Shown here: piece after piece, positions 8,159 through 17,336 of the stretch | Layout of the letters: each line of letters opens with the position of its first letter | Position numbering within the stretch: the stretch's first letter is position 1 | Assembly: GCF_002982315.1 (NCBI RefSeq) | Contig: NZ_MWZD01000020.1 | Location: forward strand, 1 to 49,369 | Direction of reading: 5' to 3' | Length of the DNA stretch: 49,369 nucleotides | Source of the DNA: Leucobacter massiliensis | GTDB taxonomy: Bacteria; Actinomycetota; Actinomycetes; Actinomycetales; Microbacteriaceae | The notes under the pieces: model-generated | The model's input: only the letters and a program-made list of their open reading frames with translations | The model's database searches: none | What the model was told of the DNA's origin: nothing | Made by a program: the position numbers and the translations under genes

Positions 8159-9284
8159 GACGGCGGATCTCCTGGATCAGAGTGACAACGAGGTAGACGC
8201 CTCCCACGGAGACGGTGACGACCCCGACGGGCAGGGTGACGGGCAGCAGATGCTGGGCGATGACGTCGGAGGCCAGCAGCAGCAGCGCTCCGAGGAGCGC
8301 CGACAGGGTCAGCGACAGCGAGGGGGCGCGGGCGATGCGCCGCGCTATCTGCGGCGCGGCGAGCGCGATGAAGGCGACGGGCCCGATCACCGCGGTGGCG
8401 ATCGAGGCGAGCACCACCGCGAGCAGCAGTGCCAGGCTCCGCGTCGCCGCCGGGCGGGCGCCGCTCGCCGCGGCGACGTCGTCCCCGAGCTCCAGCTGGC
8501 GCAGCCGCGGGCCGAGCGCCGCGAGCAGGAGGAGCAGCGGTGCCGCGCAGGCGAGCGCGCCCGCAAGCGGGGCCGCGGTGACCCCGTTCAGCGATCCCGC
8601 TCCCCACGCCGAGGCGAACATGGCGGTGTCGAGCTCCACCTCCAGCAGCATCCAGGTGTTCGCGGAGGCGAGGATCGCGGCCACGCCGATCCCGACCACG
8701 ATGAGGCGGAAGCCCTGCACGCCGCCGCGCGCCGCGAGCGCCCAGATCGCGGCGGCCGTGAGCAGGCCTCCGGCGACGGCGCCGGCGCTGAGCAGCGGCC
8801 AGCTCGCCGAGAACAGCACGGTGGTGAGCAGCATGCCCGTGAAGGCGCCGTTCGAGAGGCCGAGGATGTCGGGGCTCGCCAGCGGGTTGCGGGTGACGGT
8901 CTGGAAGACCGCGCCCGAGACGGCGAGCAGGCCGCCCAGCAGCACCGCGGCGAGCACCCGCGCCAGCCGCCACTCGACGACGACGGTGCGGTCGAGCGGA
9001 TCGCCCCCGCCGAGCAGTGCGCGCAGCACCTCGGCGGGGGTGAGCGGGTAGTCGCCGAGGCCGAGGGCGACCACGCCGAGCACCAGGACGGCGAGCAGCA
9101 GCGCGAGGCCGCTGACGACGCTGCGCGGGCGGATCCTTCCGATGACGGAGCGGCCTCGGGACGCCACCGGGCGGGATCCCGAGCCGGGTCCCGACCCAGA
9201 TCGGGATCCCGAGGTCCCCGATCCCGGCACCGATCCAGGATCCGCTGCGGGCCCCGATCCCGCTCCCATGCTCGACGCCCTCAT
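8151..9284 (-). CDS. ferric-siderophore ABC permease, FecCD family (second)
   Basis: This 377-residue membrane protein of the FecCD/BtuC superfamily has about nine to ten helices. Family landmarks are RLARVLAAVLLGGLLAVSG followed by TRNPLASPDILG in the N-terminal half, and GPVAFIALAAPQIARR in the cytoplasmic loop that contacts the ATPase. The N-terminal 45 residues are an unusual Gly/Ser/Arg/Pro tract encoded by repeated GGATCCC-like sequence and are probably cytoplasmic and disordered. The ATG at 9284 overlaps the stop of the preceding permease (ATGA). It likely forms a heterodimer with that permease. Confidence 0.92.
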   Translation of the reverse strand: MRASSMGAGSGPAADPGSVPGSGTSGSRSGSGPGSGSRPVASRGRSVIGRIRPRSVVSGLALLLAVLVLGVVALGLGDYPLTPAEVLRALLGGGDPLDRTVVVEWRLARVLAAVLLGGLLAVSGAVFQTVTRNPLASPDILGLSNGAFTGMLLTTVLFSASWPLLSAGAVAGGLLTAAAIWALAARGGVQGFRLIVVGIGVAAILASANTWMLLEVELDTAMFASAWGAGSLNGVTAAPLAGALACAAPLLLLLAALGPRLRQLELGDDVAAASGARPAATRSLALLLAVVLASIATAVIGPVAFIALAAPQIARRIARAPSLSLTLSALLGALLLLASDVIAQHLLPVTLPVGVVTVSVGGVYLVVTLIQEIRRRA

Positions 9285-10291
9285 GACAGCGTGCTCGCCT
9301 TGCGTCGCCGCGCGAGCGCGATGAGCACCGGTGCGCCCACGAAGGCGGTGACGACGCCCACGGGGATCTCGGCCGGGGCGATGAGCACCCGCCCGAGCAC
9401 GTCCGAGAGCAGCAGCACCACCGGGGCGAGCAGCGCCGACACCGCGATGATGGCGCGCTGATCCACGCCGATCACCCAGCGGGCCACGTGCGGCACCATC
9501 AGCCCGACGAAGGCGATGGGCCCGGCCAGCGCGGTCGCCGCGCCCGCGAGCAGCGTGACGGCGGCGACCACGCCGAGCCGGATCCCCGCGACGCCCGCGC
9601 CCTGCGAGCGGGCCACGTCGTCGCCGAGGGCCAGCGCATTGAGGCCCGGGGCCAGCCAGGCGGCGGCCAGCAGTCCGAGCGCGATGAAGGGGAGCACGGG
9701 CAGCAGCACCTCGAAGCCGCGGCCGAGCAGCGAGCCGGCGTTCCACGAGCGCATCCGGTCGAAGGCGTCGGGATCGCTGAGGGTCATGCCGGTCGTCAGC
9801 CCGGAGAACACGGCGCCCAGTGCGACGCCGGCGAGGGTGAGCCGGATCGGATCGGCGGCGCCGCGGCCCGAGGAGCCGATGAGGTACACCGCGACCGTCA
9901 CCGCGAGGGCCCCGGCGAAGGCGAGCCAGAGCAGGGCCGAGACCTCGCGCATCCCCAGGAACGCGACGCCCGCCGCGACCGCGAAGGCCGCTCCGGCGTT
10001 GACGCCGAGGATGCCCGGATCGGCGAGCGGATTGCGCGTGAACGCCTGGATGAGCGCGCCCGCGACGCCGAGCGCCGCCCCCGCGGCGAGCCCCGCCGCG
10101 GTGCGCGGGATCCGCAGCTCGTTCACCACGTAGGCGGCCTCCGGGGACCCTCCGCCGCGCAGCACCTCGAGCACCGCGCCCAGCGGCAGCGAGTTGGAGC
10201 CCACCGCGAGCGACAGTGCGAGCGCGAGCGCGAGCAGCACGGCCAGGGCGGCGACGCCGAGGAGGATGCGGGGGCGGCGGGGGAGCGTCAC
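9281..10291 (-). CDS. ferric-siderophore ABC permease, FecCD family (first)
   Basis: This 336-residue multi-helix inner-membrane permease belongs to the FecCD family. It has the conserved R-I-P-R-T-A-A-G-L-A-A-G-A segment, A-F-T-R-N-P-L-A-D-P-G-I-L-G-V, and the ATPase-coupling loop GPIAFVGLMVPHVARW. The GTG at 10291 overlaps the binding-protein stop (GTGA) and puts a short charged N-terminus before the first helix; longer in-frame extensions run into the binding-protein gene and are not real. It acts with the binding protein, the second permease and the broken ATPase. Confidence 0.92.
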   Translation of the reverse strand: MTLPRRPRILLGVAALAVLLALALALSLAVGSNSLPLGAVLEVLRGGGSPEAAYVVNELRIPRTAAGLAAGAALGVAGALIQAFTRNPLADPGILGVNAGAAFAVAAGVAFLGMREVSALLWLAFAGALAVTVAVYLIGSSGRGAADPIRLTLAGVALGAVFSGLTTGMTLSDPDAFDRMRSWNAGSLLGRGFEVLLPVLPFIALGLLAAAWLAPGLNALALGDDVARSQGAGVAGIRLGVVAAVTLLAGAATALAGPIAFVGLMVPHVARWVIGVDQRAIIAVSALLAPVVLLLSDVLGRVLIAPAEIPVGVVTAFVGAPVLIALARRRKASTLS

Positions 10292-11229
10292 TGCTGGGCT
10301 GCGAGGAACCGCTCGAGGTCGTCGAGGACCAGCTCGCCGCCCTTCGGGCCGACGCCCGACACCCAGTAGCTTGTGTCGACGAGCGTGAGCGAGGGGAAGT
10401 CTGCTGCGTTCCGGGTGATCGCGGCGGGGACCGTCGAGGGGTCGTCGACGTCGGCGGTGGTGACGAAGACGTAGTCGGCCTTCGCGTCGAGGATGTTCTC
10501 GGGGGAGAGATCCGCCTGCAGGCCGTCCTCCCACTGCTGCTCGGGGATGGTGAGGCCGACGCACTCGAGCGCCCCGCCGCCGAAGGAGACCGGGCCGTAG
10601 AGGCTCAGCGTGGTCTCGTCGCGGGGGCGGATCAGATTGGCGGTCTTGCCGCTCACCTCGAACTCGCCCGCGATCTTCTCGCAGCGCTCGGCGAAGCCGT
10701 CGACGAGGCGCTGCGCCTCCTCGGGCTGGCCGAGGGCCTCGCCGATCAGGAGCACGTTCTCCTGCCAGGGATCCGCCTGCGTCGCCATGAAGACGGTGGG
10801 GGCGATGGCGCCGAGCTGCTCGTAGAGCTTGGAGTGCCGCGATTCGGTGCCGAGGATCAGGTCGGGCTTCAGGGCCGCGATCGCCTCGAGGTCGGGCTCG
10901 GGCACGGTGCCGACCGGCTCGACGCCCGCGACGCCGAGGTACTCGGGGATCCCCGCCACATTGCTCGCGACCGCCGCGCCGACGGGGGTGACGCCGAGCG
11001 ACACGGCGGTGTCGAGTTCGACGGGTTCGAGCACGACGACGCGCTGGGGCGCGTCCGGCACCTCGGTGGTGCCGCGGGCGTGCTCGACGGGGTGCGTGCC
11101 GGCGCTCGACGGGTCATCCGGGGCCTGCCCGGCGTCGGCGGGGGCGGCGGAGCATCCCGCGAGCAGCAGGCCGGCGACGGCCACGGTCGAGGCGAGGGCG
11201 AGACCCCTCCGGCGCAGGGACGAGCGCAT
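10288..11229 (-). CDS. ferric-siderophore substrate-binding lipoprotein
   Basis: This 313-residue periplasmic-binding-type protein has a lipoprotein signal: a basic N-terminus, a hydrophobic core and lipobox LLAG-C. The mature domain has the class III (FepB/FhuD) pattern, with V-V-V-L-E-P-V near the start, L-K-P-D-L-I-L-G and the long backbone helix. The ATG at 11229 follows AAAGG at modest spacing; an upstream start at 11277 would place extra polar residues before the signal and is unlikely. It is the first gene of the iron-uptake operon. The intergenic stretch 11230-11442 is unremarkable except for a TTAGTAAGG sequence that could be half of an iron-regulator site. Confidence 0.93.
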   Translation of the reverse strand: MRSSLRRRGLALASTVAVAGLLLAGCSAAPADAGQAPDDPSSAGTHPVEHARGTTEVPDAPQRVVVLEPVELDTAVSLGVTPVGAAVASNVAGIPEYLGVAGVEPVGTVPEPDLEAIAALKPDLILGTESRHSKLYEQLGAIAPTVFMATQADPWQENVLLIGEALGQPEEAQRLVDGFAERCEKIAGEFEVSGKTANLIRPRDETTLSLYGPVSFGGGALECVGLTIPEQQWEDGLQADLSPENILDAKADYVFVTTADVDDPSTVPAAITRNAADFPSLTLVDTSYWVSGVGPKGGELVLDDLERFLAAQQ

Positions 11230-11442
11230 GTGCGGGCAACCTTTCGGGTTCGGGATCGGGCACTCGCGGAATCGCACCCGCGCACGTGCGCGCCACCGCG
11301 ATTCTCGAACCCCCGGCCTGCGCCACAGCAGGCAACCGTCACCTTACTAAAGTCTGATGAATGCGGGCAAGCATCCCGGCCGCGCGCCCGCGGCGCCCCC
11401 GGACGCCGCCGGCACCGCACCGCACGGCGCCGTGCGGACGCC

Positions 11443-12438
11443 TCAGCGCCGCACCGGATCCTCCGCGCCGAGGAAGGCGCGCAGCTCCTCGCGGCCCGGA
11501 GCGCCCTCCCAATCGCCGGGGTGCAGGCAGGCGAGCGCGCCGCACGCGTTCCCGCGCTCCAGGGCCGCCTCCGGCCCTGCGCCGTCCAGCCGGGCCGAGA
11601 GGTATCCGGCCACGAAGGCGTCGCCCGCCCCGACCGTGTCGACGGGGGTGATCCGCTCCGCCGCTCTCGCGGCCACGCCGCCGGGGTGCCGGGCGAGCGC
11701 CCCCTCCGCGCCCCGCTTCTCCACGACCTCGCTCGGTCCGCACGCGGCGAGCGCGCCGAGCAGGGCCGCGCCGTTCCCGGCGCTCCCGCGAGCATCGGCG
11801 CCCCCGCGAGCATCGGTGCCGTCCGGTGCGAGCAGGCGCAGCTCCTCGGGCCCGCCGAACAGCACGGTCACGTGGGGCAGCAGCGGCAGCAGAGCGGCCC
11901 GCGCCTCGCGCTCCGTCCAGAGCGAGGACCGGTAGTTGACGTCGAGGCTCACCGGCACCCCGGAGGCGTGGGCCCAGGTGGCCGCGGCCACGGTCAGCTC
12001 CCGGGCCGAGGCCGACAGCGCCGGGGTGATCCCGCTCAGGTGCAGCTGCCCCACCCCCGCCGTCGCTCCCGCGAGGTCCTCCGGCCCCAGCGCCGTGGCC
12101 GCGCTGCCCGCCCGCCGGTAGCTCACGCTGCTCGCCCCCGGCCGCGGCGAGTGCTTGAGCATCAATCCGCTCGGGCGGCGCGGATCGCGCGCCACCGCGC
12201 ACTCGACGCCCTCGCCGCGCAGGCCCGCGAGGATCGCCTCGCCGATCGCGTCCTCGCCGAGCCGGCTGAGCCACCGCACCGGGTGCCCGAGCCGGGCGAG
12301 GCCGATCGCCACATTCGACTCGGCGCCCCCGAAGGAGAGGCGCATCGGCGCGCCGGCGCGGAGCCGCCCGGACTCGGCCGAGGTGATGAGTCCCATCGTC
12401 TCGCCGAGGGTGAGCACCCGCGTCGGGGAGCGCTTCAC
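11443..12438 (-). CDS. PfkB-family sugar kinase, probable 2-keto-3-deoxygluconate kinase
   Basis: This 331-residue PfkB/ribokinase-family kinase starts with TLGETMG and has FGGAESNVAIGLARLG near the N-terminus. The C-terminal signature DTVGAGDAFVAGYL contains the catalytic Asp and anion hole. Immediate coupling (GTGA overlap) to a KDPG aldolase gene and then a sugar-acid dehydratase points to 2-keto-3-deoxygluconate (or an isomer) as the substrate. Residues near 190 contain a small in-frame DARGGA duplication in a Gly/Ala loop. The GTG at 12438 was chosen because of the overlap and because the family's N-terminal strand follows directly. Confidence 0.85.
   Translation of the reverse strand: MKRSPTRVLTLGETMGLITSAESGRLRAGAPMRLSFGGAESNVAIGLARLGHPVRWLSRLGEDAIGEAILAGLRGEGVECAVARDPRRPSGLMLKHSPRPGASSVSYRRAGSAATALGPEDLAGATAGVGQLHLSGITPALSASARELTVAAATWAHASGVPVSLDVNYRSSLWTEREARAALLPLLPHVTVLFGGPEELRLLAPDGTDARGGADARGSAGNGAALLGALAACGPSEVVEKRGAEGALARHPGGVAARAAERITPVDTVGAGDAFVAGYLSARLDGAGPEAALERGNACGALACLHPGDWEGAPGREELRAFLGAEDPVRR
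11785..11820. repeat. 18-bp in-frame tandem duplication in the kinase gene
   Basis: Two adjacent 18-base units at 11785-11802 and 11803-11820 differ at one base. They duplicate six residues in a loop of the kinase without breaking the frame. Confidence 0.7.
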
Positions 12439-13058
12439 GACCGCTCCTGGAGCGCTGCGCGCAGCTCGGCGAGTCGCTCCCGCAGCGCGGGCAGCGGTCC
12501 GCCGTCGAGCGCGTCGCCGATGAGCGGGCCGCCGATGGAGAGGCCGGCGGCTCCGGCGCGCAGCCAGGCGGTGGCGCCAGCGGCGTTGACGCCGCCCGAG
12601 GGGACGAAGCGCAGCTGGGGCAGCGGCCCGGCGAGCGCCCGCAGGTATCCGGGTCCCACCGCCGAGGCGGGGAAGATCTTGATCTCGTCGGCCCCGCACG
12701 CGGCGGCCCGCATCACCTCGCTCGGGCTGAGCGCCCCCATCATCAGCGGGATGCCCTGGGCGGATGCGATCTCCGCGACCTCGGGGGCGACGCCCGGAGT
12801 GACGAGGAACTCGGCGCCGGACTCGACCGCTGCCGCGGCCGTGCCGCGGTCGAGCACGGTGCCCACGCCCACGAGGGCGCGCCCGGCCGCCGCGGCGCGC
12901 GCGGTGCGCACGGCGCCGAGCGTGCCCGGCGTGGTGAGGGTGAGCTCGATCCGCCCGATCCCCGCCTCCGCGAGCGCCTCGGACACCGCGGCGACGCGTG
13001 CGCTGTCGCGCCCGCGCAGCACCGCGGTGACGATCGACAGGGTCGCGGGGGCGCTCAT
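12435..13058 (-). CDS. KDPG/KHG aldolase (2-keto-3-deoxy-6-phosphogluconate aldolase family)
   Basis: This 207-residue class I aldolase cleaves 2-keto-3-deoxy-6-phosphogluconate, or the galactonate isomer, to pyruvate and glyceraldehyde 3-phosphate. The general base Glu is E38 in I-E-L-T-L, the Schiff-base lysine is K127 in E-I-K-I-F-P-A, and the phosphate loop is P-S-G-G-V-N. Its ATG overlaps the stop of the upstream dehydratase and its stop overlaps the kinase start, giving a dehydratase-aldolase-kinase operon: the lower part of an Entner-Doudoroff-type sugar-acid route. Confidence 0.92.
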   Translation of the reverse strand: MSAPATLSIVTAVLRGRDSARVAAVSEALAEAGIGRIELTLTTPGTLGAVRTARAAAAGRALVGVGTVLDRGTAAAAVESGAEFLVTPGVAPEVAEIASAQGIPLMMGALSPSEVMRAAACGADEIKIFPASAVGPGYLRALAGPLPQLRFVPSGGVNAAGATAWLRAGAAGLSIGGPLIGDALDGGPLPALRERLAELRAALQERS

Positions 13059-14194
13059 GCCTCGGCGTCCGCGAAGCCGGGCCGGGTGCCGTAGGCCTCG
13101 AGGGCCTCGCGCCGGAGCGAGATCCCGAGCCCGGGACGGCTCGGGATCGGCAGGGTGCCGTCGGCGTCGAGCCGCCACCCGCCCTCGGTGAGCTCGTCGA
13201 CGTACGCCGAGCCGGTCTTGTACTCGACGAGCTCGGTTCTGGAGAGGGCGGAGGCGAGCTGCAGATCGGCGGCGAGCCCGACCGCGGTGTTCCAGCCGTG
13301 CGGGATGAGCGTGATCCCGGCGTCCTCCGCCGCCCAGCCGATGCGGCGCGACTCGCTGAGCCCGCCCCCCTTCGTGGTGTCGGGCTGCACGATGTCGAAG
13401 GCGCGGCGTGCGATGTACGGCGCGAAGCTCTGCCGGCGGGTGAGCACTTCGCCCCCGCTGATGGGGATCGGCGAGTCGGCGCGCAGTTCGGCGAAGCCGT
13501 CGAGGTCGTCGGGGGCGAGCGCCTCCTCGAACCAGGCCACCTCGAAGTCGGCGAGCATGCGTGCGGTGCGCTTCGCCCAGGCGAGCGAGCCCGGGAAGAA
13601 GCCCTCGGAGCCGCCGGCGTCGACGGCGAGGAGCCGGTCGCCGACCGCCTCGCGGGCGGCGGCGACGGTGCGCTCGTCCGTGCGCGCGTCGACGCGGCCG
13701 AACTTCCACCAGCCGATCTTGAAGGCGGTGAAGCCCTGCTCGACGAGCGCTTCGAGGTTCTCGGTCATCGGGCCGGGCTCGTCCATGAGCACCGAGGCGT
13801 AGGGGCGCACTCGCTCGCGGTGGCGCCCGCCGAGGAGGCGGCCCGCGGGCTGCCCGTGCGCCTGGCCGGCGATGTCCCAGAGGGCGATGTCGATGGCGCT
13901 CGTGGCGTGGGTGAGCGCACCGCCGCGGCCCATCCAGAACGCGGTCTGGTGCAGGGTCTCGGTGAGGCGCTCGACCTCGCGCGGGTCGTGCCCGATGAGG
14001 TGGGCCGAGAGCAGCTCGATGGCCCCCCGCACGAGGTGCTCGCTGGTGAAGGCGCTGCCGATCCCGACGTGGCCCGTGTCGGTGTGCACGGCGACGAGCG
14101 TGTGGACGACGTCCTCGGGCCGGAGTTCGTGCGTCCACCCGCCCTCGGGAGTGGCCCCGCGGAGCCCGCACGTCTCGATTCGGGTGATCTTCAT
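13055..14194 (-). CDS. enolase-superfamily sugar-acid dehydratase (mandelate racemase/galactonate dehydratase type)
   Basis: This 379-residue enolase-superfamily enzyme has an N-terminal capping domain and a C-terminal barrel. Candidate catalytic residues are K159 (F-K-I-G), metal ligands D192 (V-D-A-G-G), E223 or E224 (W-F-E-E-A) and E249 (S-G-G-E), with D272 and H299 (P-H-G-W-N) forming the acid dyad used by galactonate-dehydratase-like enzymes. It likely dehydrates an aldonic acid to a 2-keto-3-deoxy acid for the kinase and aldolase downstream. Which acid is not determined by sequence alone. The ATG at 14194 follows GAAAGG. The promoter lies in the 184-base gap shared with the divergent ABC operon. 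Confidence 0.88.
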   Translation of the reverse strand: MKITRIETCGLRGATPEGGWTHELRPEDVVHTLVAVHTDTGHVGIGSAFTSEHLVRGAIELLSAHLIGHDPREVERLTETLHQTAFWMGRGGALTHATSAIDIALWDIAGQAHGQPAGRLLGGRHRERVRPYASVLMDEPGPMTENLEALVEQGFTAFKIGWWKFGRVDARTDERTVAAAREAVGDRLLAVDAGGSEGFFPGSLAWAKRTARMLADFEVAWFEEALAPDDLDGFAELRADSPIPISGGEVLTRRQSFAPYIARRAFDIVQPDTTKGGGLSESRRIGWAAEDAGITLIPHGWNTAVGLAADLQLASALSRTELVEYKTGSAYVDELTEGGWRLDADGTLPIPSRPGLGISLRREALEAYGTRPGFADAEA

Positions 14195-14256
14195 GGCTGC
14201 CTTTCGCTGGGCGGTGCGGCGGCCGGGCGACCGCCGATACCGATCGACACTAGTCG

Positions 14257-14289
14257 ATTGTCGACAATAGTCCAAGATGTGATTAGGAT
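14257..14289 (+). promoter_or_regulatory. GntR-type operator overlapping a promoter, divergent region
   Basis: ATTGTCGACAAT (14257-14268) is a perfect 12-base palindrome that fits the TNGTNNNACNA pattern of FadR/GntR-subfamily operators. It overlaps a good promoter for the plus-strand operon: TCGACA (14261-14266, -35), a 17-base spacer and TAGGAT (14284-14289, -10). The 9-mer TGTCGACAA recurs just before the gntR gene at 18942-18950. Binding here would repress the importer operon and, from its position, probably the divergent dehydratase operon too. Confidence 0.7.
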
Positions 14290-14378
14290 GGCTCTGGCGC
14301 GGATGCCGATATCCGCTCCGGTGGCGCGATCCGCTCGGGAAGCGATCGCCGCCCCCGCCACCACAGAAGGGCAGCACG

Positions 14379-15197
14379 ATGAAGTTCACCCGTTTCCTGG
14401 CAGCCGGCGCCGCCGCGCTCCTCGCCGCGGCCGGCCTGGCCGCCTGCACCTCCGACGGCGCGGCCCCGCAGGCCGCCGCAGGCCAGAGCACGCTCAACAA
14501 GGTGCTCTCCGAGAAGAAGCTCGTCGTCGGCGTCTTCGCCGACGCCCCGCCCTACGGCGTGCTCACCAGCTCCGGGGAGTACGAGGGCTTCGACATCGAC
14601 GCCGCGAACGCACTCGCCGACTCGCTCGGCGCCGAGATCGAGTTCGTGTCGACGACGAACGCCAACCGCATCCCGCTGCTCGAGACCGGCAAGGTGGACG
14701 TGGTCATCGCCGCCCTCACCAACCTCGACGAACGCGCCCAGGTCGTCGCGATGACCCGCCCCTACGCCGCGGAGGGACAGGTCGTGCTCGTGCCCCAGGG
14801 CAGCGACATCGACTCCTACGAGGACCTCAGCGGACGCACCGTCGCCGCCACCCGGGGCAGCGTGCCCGCCACGATCCTCGAACGCCGCTTCCCCGAGGCG
14901 AACGCCAGCCTCTTCGAAGCGGTCGCCGACTCCGTGCAGGCGCTGCGCAGCGGCAAGGTCGACGCCCTCATGGAGAGCAACTCCGTCGCGGCGGGCATCC
15001 TGCAGGACTCCGACGACTTCGTCATCGTCGACGCGCCCCAGCTCAGCCCCTCCGTCGTCTCCTTCGGCGTGAAGATGGGCGACCAGCTGTGGCTGAACTA
15101 CCTCGACAACTTCCTCCTGAACTACAACATCAGCGACGCCGCCAACGACTCGTACAACACCTGGCTCGGCAGCGACGTCCCCGACCTCATCAAGTGA
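14379..15197 (+). CDS. polar-amino-acid-type ABC transporter substrate-binding lipoprotein
   Basis: This 272-residue SBP_bac_3-type binding protein has a lipobox (GLAA-C near residue 23) and a family 3 domain beginning KKLVVGVFADAPPYGV, followed by the Y-E-G-F-D-I-D segment and the hinge region with TRGSVPATIL. It would deliver a small charged or amino-bearing ligand to the two permeases downstream. The ATG at 14379 follows AGAAGGGCAGC. It leads an operon of importer genes, then a D-aminoacylase-like enzyme, facing sugar-acid catabolic genes. The ligand may therefore be an amino-sugar acid or N-acyl-D-amino acid rather than a common amino acid (inference). Confidence 0.9.
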   Translation: MKFTRFLAAGAAALLAAAGLAACTSDGAAPQAAAGQSTLNKVLSEKKLVVGVFADAPPYGVLTSSGEYEGFDIDAANALADSLGAEIEFVSTTNANRIPLLETGKVDVVIAALTNLDERAQVVAMTRPYAAEGQVVLVPQGSDIDSYEDLSGRTVAATRGSVPATILERRFPEANASLFEAVADSVQALRSGKVDALMESNSVAAGILQDSDDFVIVDAPQLSPSVVSFGVKMGDQLWLNYLDNFLLNYNISDAANDSYNTWLGSDVPDLIK

Positions 15198-15202
15198 CAG
15201 CC

Positions 15203-15230
15203 ACCGGGCGGGGCTCCGGCCCCGCCCGGT
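15203..15230 (+). terminator. strong hairpin between binding-protein and permease genes
   Basis: A perfect 11-bp G+C stem (15203-15213 with 15220-15230, 6-base loop) lies 5 bases after the binding-protein stop. It is followed at once by the ribosome site of the permease gene. It probably stabilises the upstream message or partially terminates, giving more binding protein than permease. Confidence 0.7.
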
Positions 15231-15241
15231 GCGGAGGAAAC

Positions 15242-15901
15242 ATGCAACTCTACTTCGGGGACCTCATCCCCTACGCGGACAAGCTCCTGCTCGGCCTCGG
15301 GGTCAGCATCGCGGTGACCGCGGCCGCCGTCGTCGCCGGCGGCCTGCTCGGCGTCCTCGTCTACCTCGGACGGGCCTCGCGCTTCCGGCCCGCGCGCCTC
15401 GCCGCCTCGGCCTACATCGAGGCCATCCGCAACACGCCCCTGCTGCTGCAGCTCTACCTCGTCTACTTCGCGCTGCCCTCCCTCGGGGTGAACCTCGACC
15501 CGGTCAGCGCGGGCATCATCGCGCTCAGCATCAACCACTCGGCCTACGTGGCCGAGATCTACCGCGCCGGCTTCGAGTCGCTGCCGCGCGGCATCGGCGA
15601 GGCGGCTGCGGCGCTCGGCCTCTCGGCGCGCGCCACCTTCCTGCACGTGCGGCTCGTCCCGGCGATGCGCGCCGTGCTGCCCTCGCTCACCAACCAGGTG
15701 ATCCTGCTGTTCCTCGCCTCCTCGATCGCCTCGATCGTCGCGGTGCCGGAACTCATGCACACCATGATGGGGATCACCACGAGCACCTTCCGCACGATCG
15801 AGACCTTCGTGGTCGGCGGGCTGCTCTACTTCGCCGTGGCGTTCGCGATCGCGGCGGCCTCGCGCCTCATCGAACACCGCACGCGCTGGAAGGTGGCCTG
15901 A
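15242..15901 (+). CDS. amino-acid-type ABC permease (HisM/GlnP family), first
   Basis: This 219-residue inner-membrane permease of the His/Glu/Gln/Arg/opine family has about five helices. It shows [13 protein letters not shown] and the EAA-loop region [22 protein letters not shown], which contacts the ATPase. The ATG at 15242 follows GGAGGAA and comes just after the intercistronic hairpin. It pairs with the next gene to form a heterodimeric channel. Confidence 0.92.
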   Translation: MQLYFGDLIPYADKLLLGLGVSIAVTAAAVVAGGLLGVLVYLGRASRFRPARLAASAYIEAIRNTPLLLQLYLVYFALPSLGVNLDPVSAGIIALSINHSAYVAEIYRAGFESLPRGIGEAAAALGLSARATFLHVRLVPAMRAVLPSLTNQVILLFLASSIASIVAVPELMHTMMGITTSTFRTIETFVVGGLLYFAVAFAIAAASRLIEHRTRWKVA

Positions 15902-15903
15902 CC

Positions 15904-16611
15904 ATGAACTCACCGATCGACGGAGCGGACCTCCTCCTGATCCTGCAGGGGGCCGCGGTGACGCTGCAGATCTGCGCCCTCTCGGTGCTGTGCGGCGGCG
16001 CCCTGGGGCTCCTCTTCGGGCTGCTCGCGACGGGTCCCGTCCGGGTGCTCCGCTGGGTCAGCGCCGTGTGGGTGAGCGCCATCCGCGGCGTGCCCGTCCT
16101 GCTCATCATCTTCTTCGTCTACTTCGGCGTGCCGCTGCTCTCGCCGGGAAGCAACGTCCCCGAGTACTGGGCCGCGGTGGTGGCGCTGTCCGTCTTCGCC
16201 TCCGCATACGTCAGCGAGATCGTGCGCGGCAGCATCCAGGCGATCCCGCGCGGCCAGTTCGAGGCGGCGGAGGCACTGGGCCTCTCCTACGCCTCCCGGC
16301 TCCGCTGGGTGATCCTGCCTCAGGCTGCGAAGATCATCGTCCCGCCCGGGATCGGCTTCCTCGTGATCCTCGTCAAGGACAGTTCGCTGGTCGCCGTGAT
16401 CGGGCTCATCGAGCTGACGCGGGCGGGCAACATCGTCGCCTCGCAGACGGGCAAGCCGATCCTCACCTACCTCATCGTCGGAGCCGTGTACTTCGTGATC
16501 TGCTTCACGCTGTCCTCGCTCGGGCGCCGCTACGAACGCCGCCTGGGCGGCGGGGCCCGCGCCCCGAAGCTCGGCGAGACGATCTCCATCTTCAAGGGAG
16601 CAACATCATGA
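15904..16611 (+). CDS. amino-acid-type ABC permease (HisM/GlnP family), second
   Basis: This 235-residue permease has the same fold as its neighbour: [18 protein letters not shown] at the first conserved helix, and the EAA loop [20 protein letters not shown]. It starts two bases after the first permease stop and overlaps the ATPase gene start (ATGA). The C-terminal 20 residues are a basic cytoplasmic tail. Confidence 0.92.
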   Translation: MNSPIDGADLLLILQGAAVTLQICALSVLCGGALGLLFGLLATGPVRVLRWVSAVWVSAIRGVPVLLIIFFVYFGVPLLSPGSNVPEYWAAVVALSVFASAYVSEIVRGSIQAIPRGQFEAAEALGLSYASRLRWVILPQAAKIIVPPGIGFLVILVKDSSLVAVIGLIELTRAGNIVASQTGKPILTYLIVGAVYFVICFTLSSLGRRYERRLGGGARAPKLGETISIFKGATS

Positions 16612-17336
16612 TCACCATCTCCGGGCTGCGACTGAGCTTCGGCGACACGGAGGTGCTGCACGGGATCAGCACCCGCGTCGCCGAGCGCGAGGTCGTCTGC
16701 ATCATCGGCGCCTCCGGCTCCGGCAAGAGCACCCTGCTGCGCAGCATGAACGGCCTCGAACGCCCGAGTCACGGCAGCATCGAGATCAACGGGCACCGCC
16801 TCGGGCCGGGCGAGGCCCGCGCCGACCTGGAGGCCGTGCGCCGCGACGTCGGCATGGTCTTCCAATCCTTCAACCTGTTCCCGCACCTCACCGTCGGCGA
16901 GAACATCGCGCTCGCGCCGCGCAAGGTGCTCGGCATCGACCGGGCCGAGGCGCGCGAGCGCGCCGAGGGGCTGCTCGCCAAGGTCGGGCTCTCCGAGAAG
17001 ATCGACGCCTTCCCCGGGGAGCTCTCGGGCGGGCAGGCGCAGCGCGTCGCGATCGCCCGCGCGCTCGCCATGCGCCCGCGCGTGATGCTCTTCGACGAGC
17101 CGACCTCCGCGCTCGACCCCGAGATCGTGGGCGAGGTGCTCTCGGTCATGCAGGGCCTCGCCGCGGAGGGCATGACCATGGTCGTCGTCACGCACGAGAT
17201 GGGCTTCGCCCGGGAGGTGGCGGACCGGGTCGTGTACATGGATCGGGGTCGCATCGTCGAGGAGGGCGCCCCGGAGGAGCTCTTCGGCGCCCCCCGTGAG
17301 GAGCGCACGCGCGCCTTCCTCGGCAAGGTGCTCTGA
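16608..17336 (+). CDS. polar-amino-acid-type ABC transporter ATPase
   Basis: This 242-residue ATPase of the GlnQ/HisP group has all motifs: Walker [11 protein letters not shown]-loop [10 protein letters not shown], signature LSGGQAQR, Walker [13 protein letters not shown] and H-loop TH in [10 protein letters not shown]. It energises the two permeases upstream. The ATG overlaps the permease stop, and its stop overlaps the deacylase start (TGATG), so the amidohydrolase belongs to the same operon. Confidence 0.94.
   Translation: MITISGLRLSFGDTEVLHGISTRVAEREVVCIIGASGSGKSTLLRSMNGLERPSHGSIEINGHRLGPGEARADLEAVRRDVGMVFQSFNLFPHLTVGENIALAPRKVLGIDRAEARERAEGLLAKVGLSEKIDAFPGELSGGQAQRVAIARALAMRPRVMLFDEPTSALDPEIVGEVLSVMQGLAAEGMTMVVVTHEMGFAREVADRVVYMDRGRIVEEGAPEELFGAPREERTRAFLGKVL

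Noticed and set aside
9170..9275. Repetitive GGATCCC-rich stretch as a mobile or regulatory repeat
   Set aside because: It stays in frame and encodes the Gly/Ser/Arg-rich N-terminus of the permease; codon-level low complexity explains it.
11342..11352. Iron-regulator (DtxR/IdeR) box upstream of the siderophore-binding gene
   Set aside because: On the minus strand TTAGTAAGG resembles one half of an iron box, but the second half is not present, so no site is claimed.
11339..12274. Long minus-strand frame over the sugar kinase
   Set aside because: Low-complexity Arg/Gly translation in a different frame of the PfkB kinase gene; no family features.
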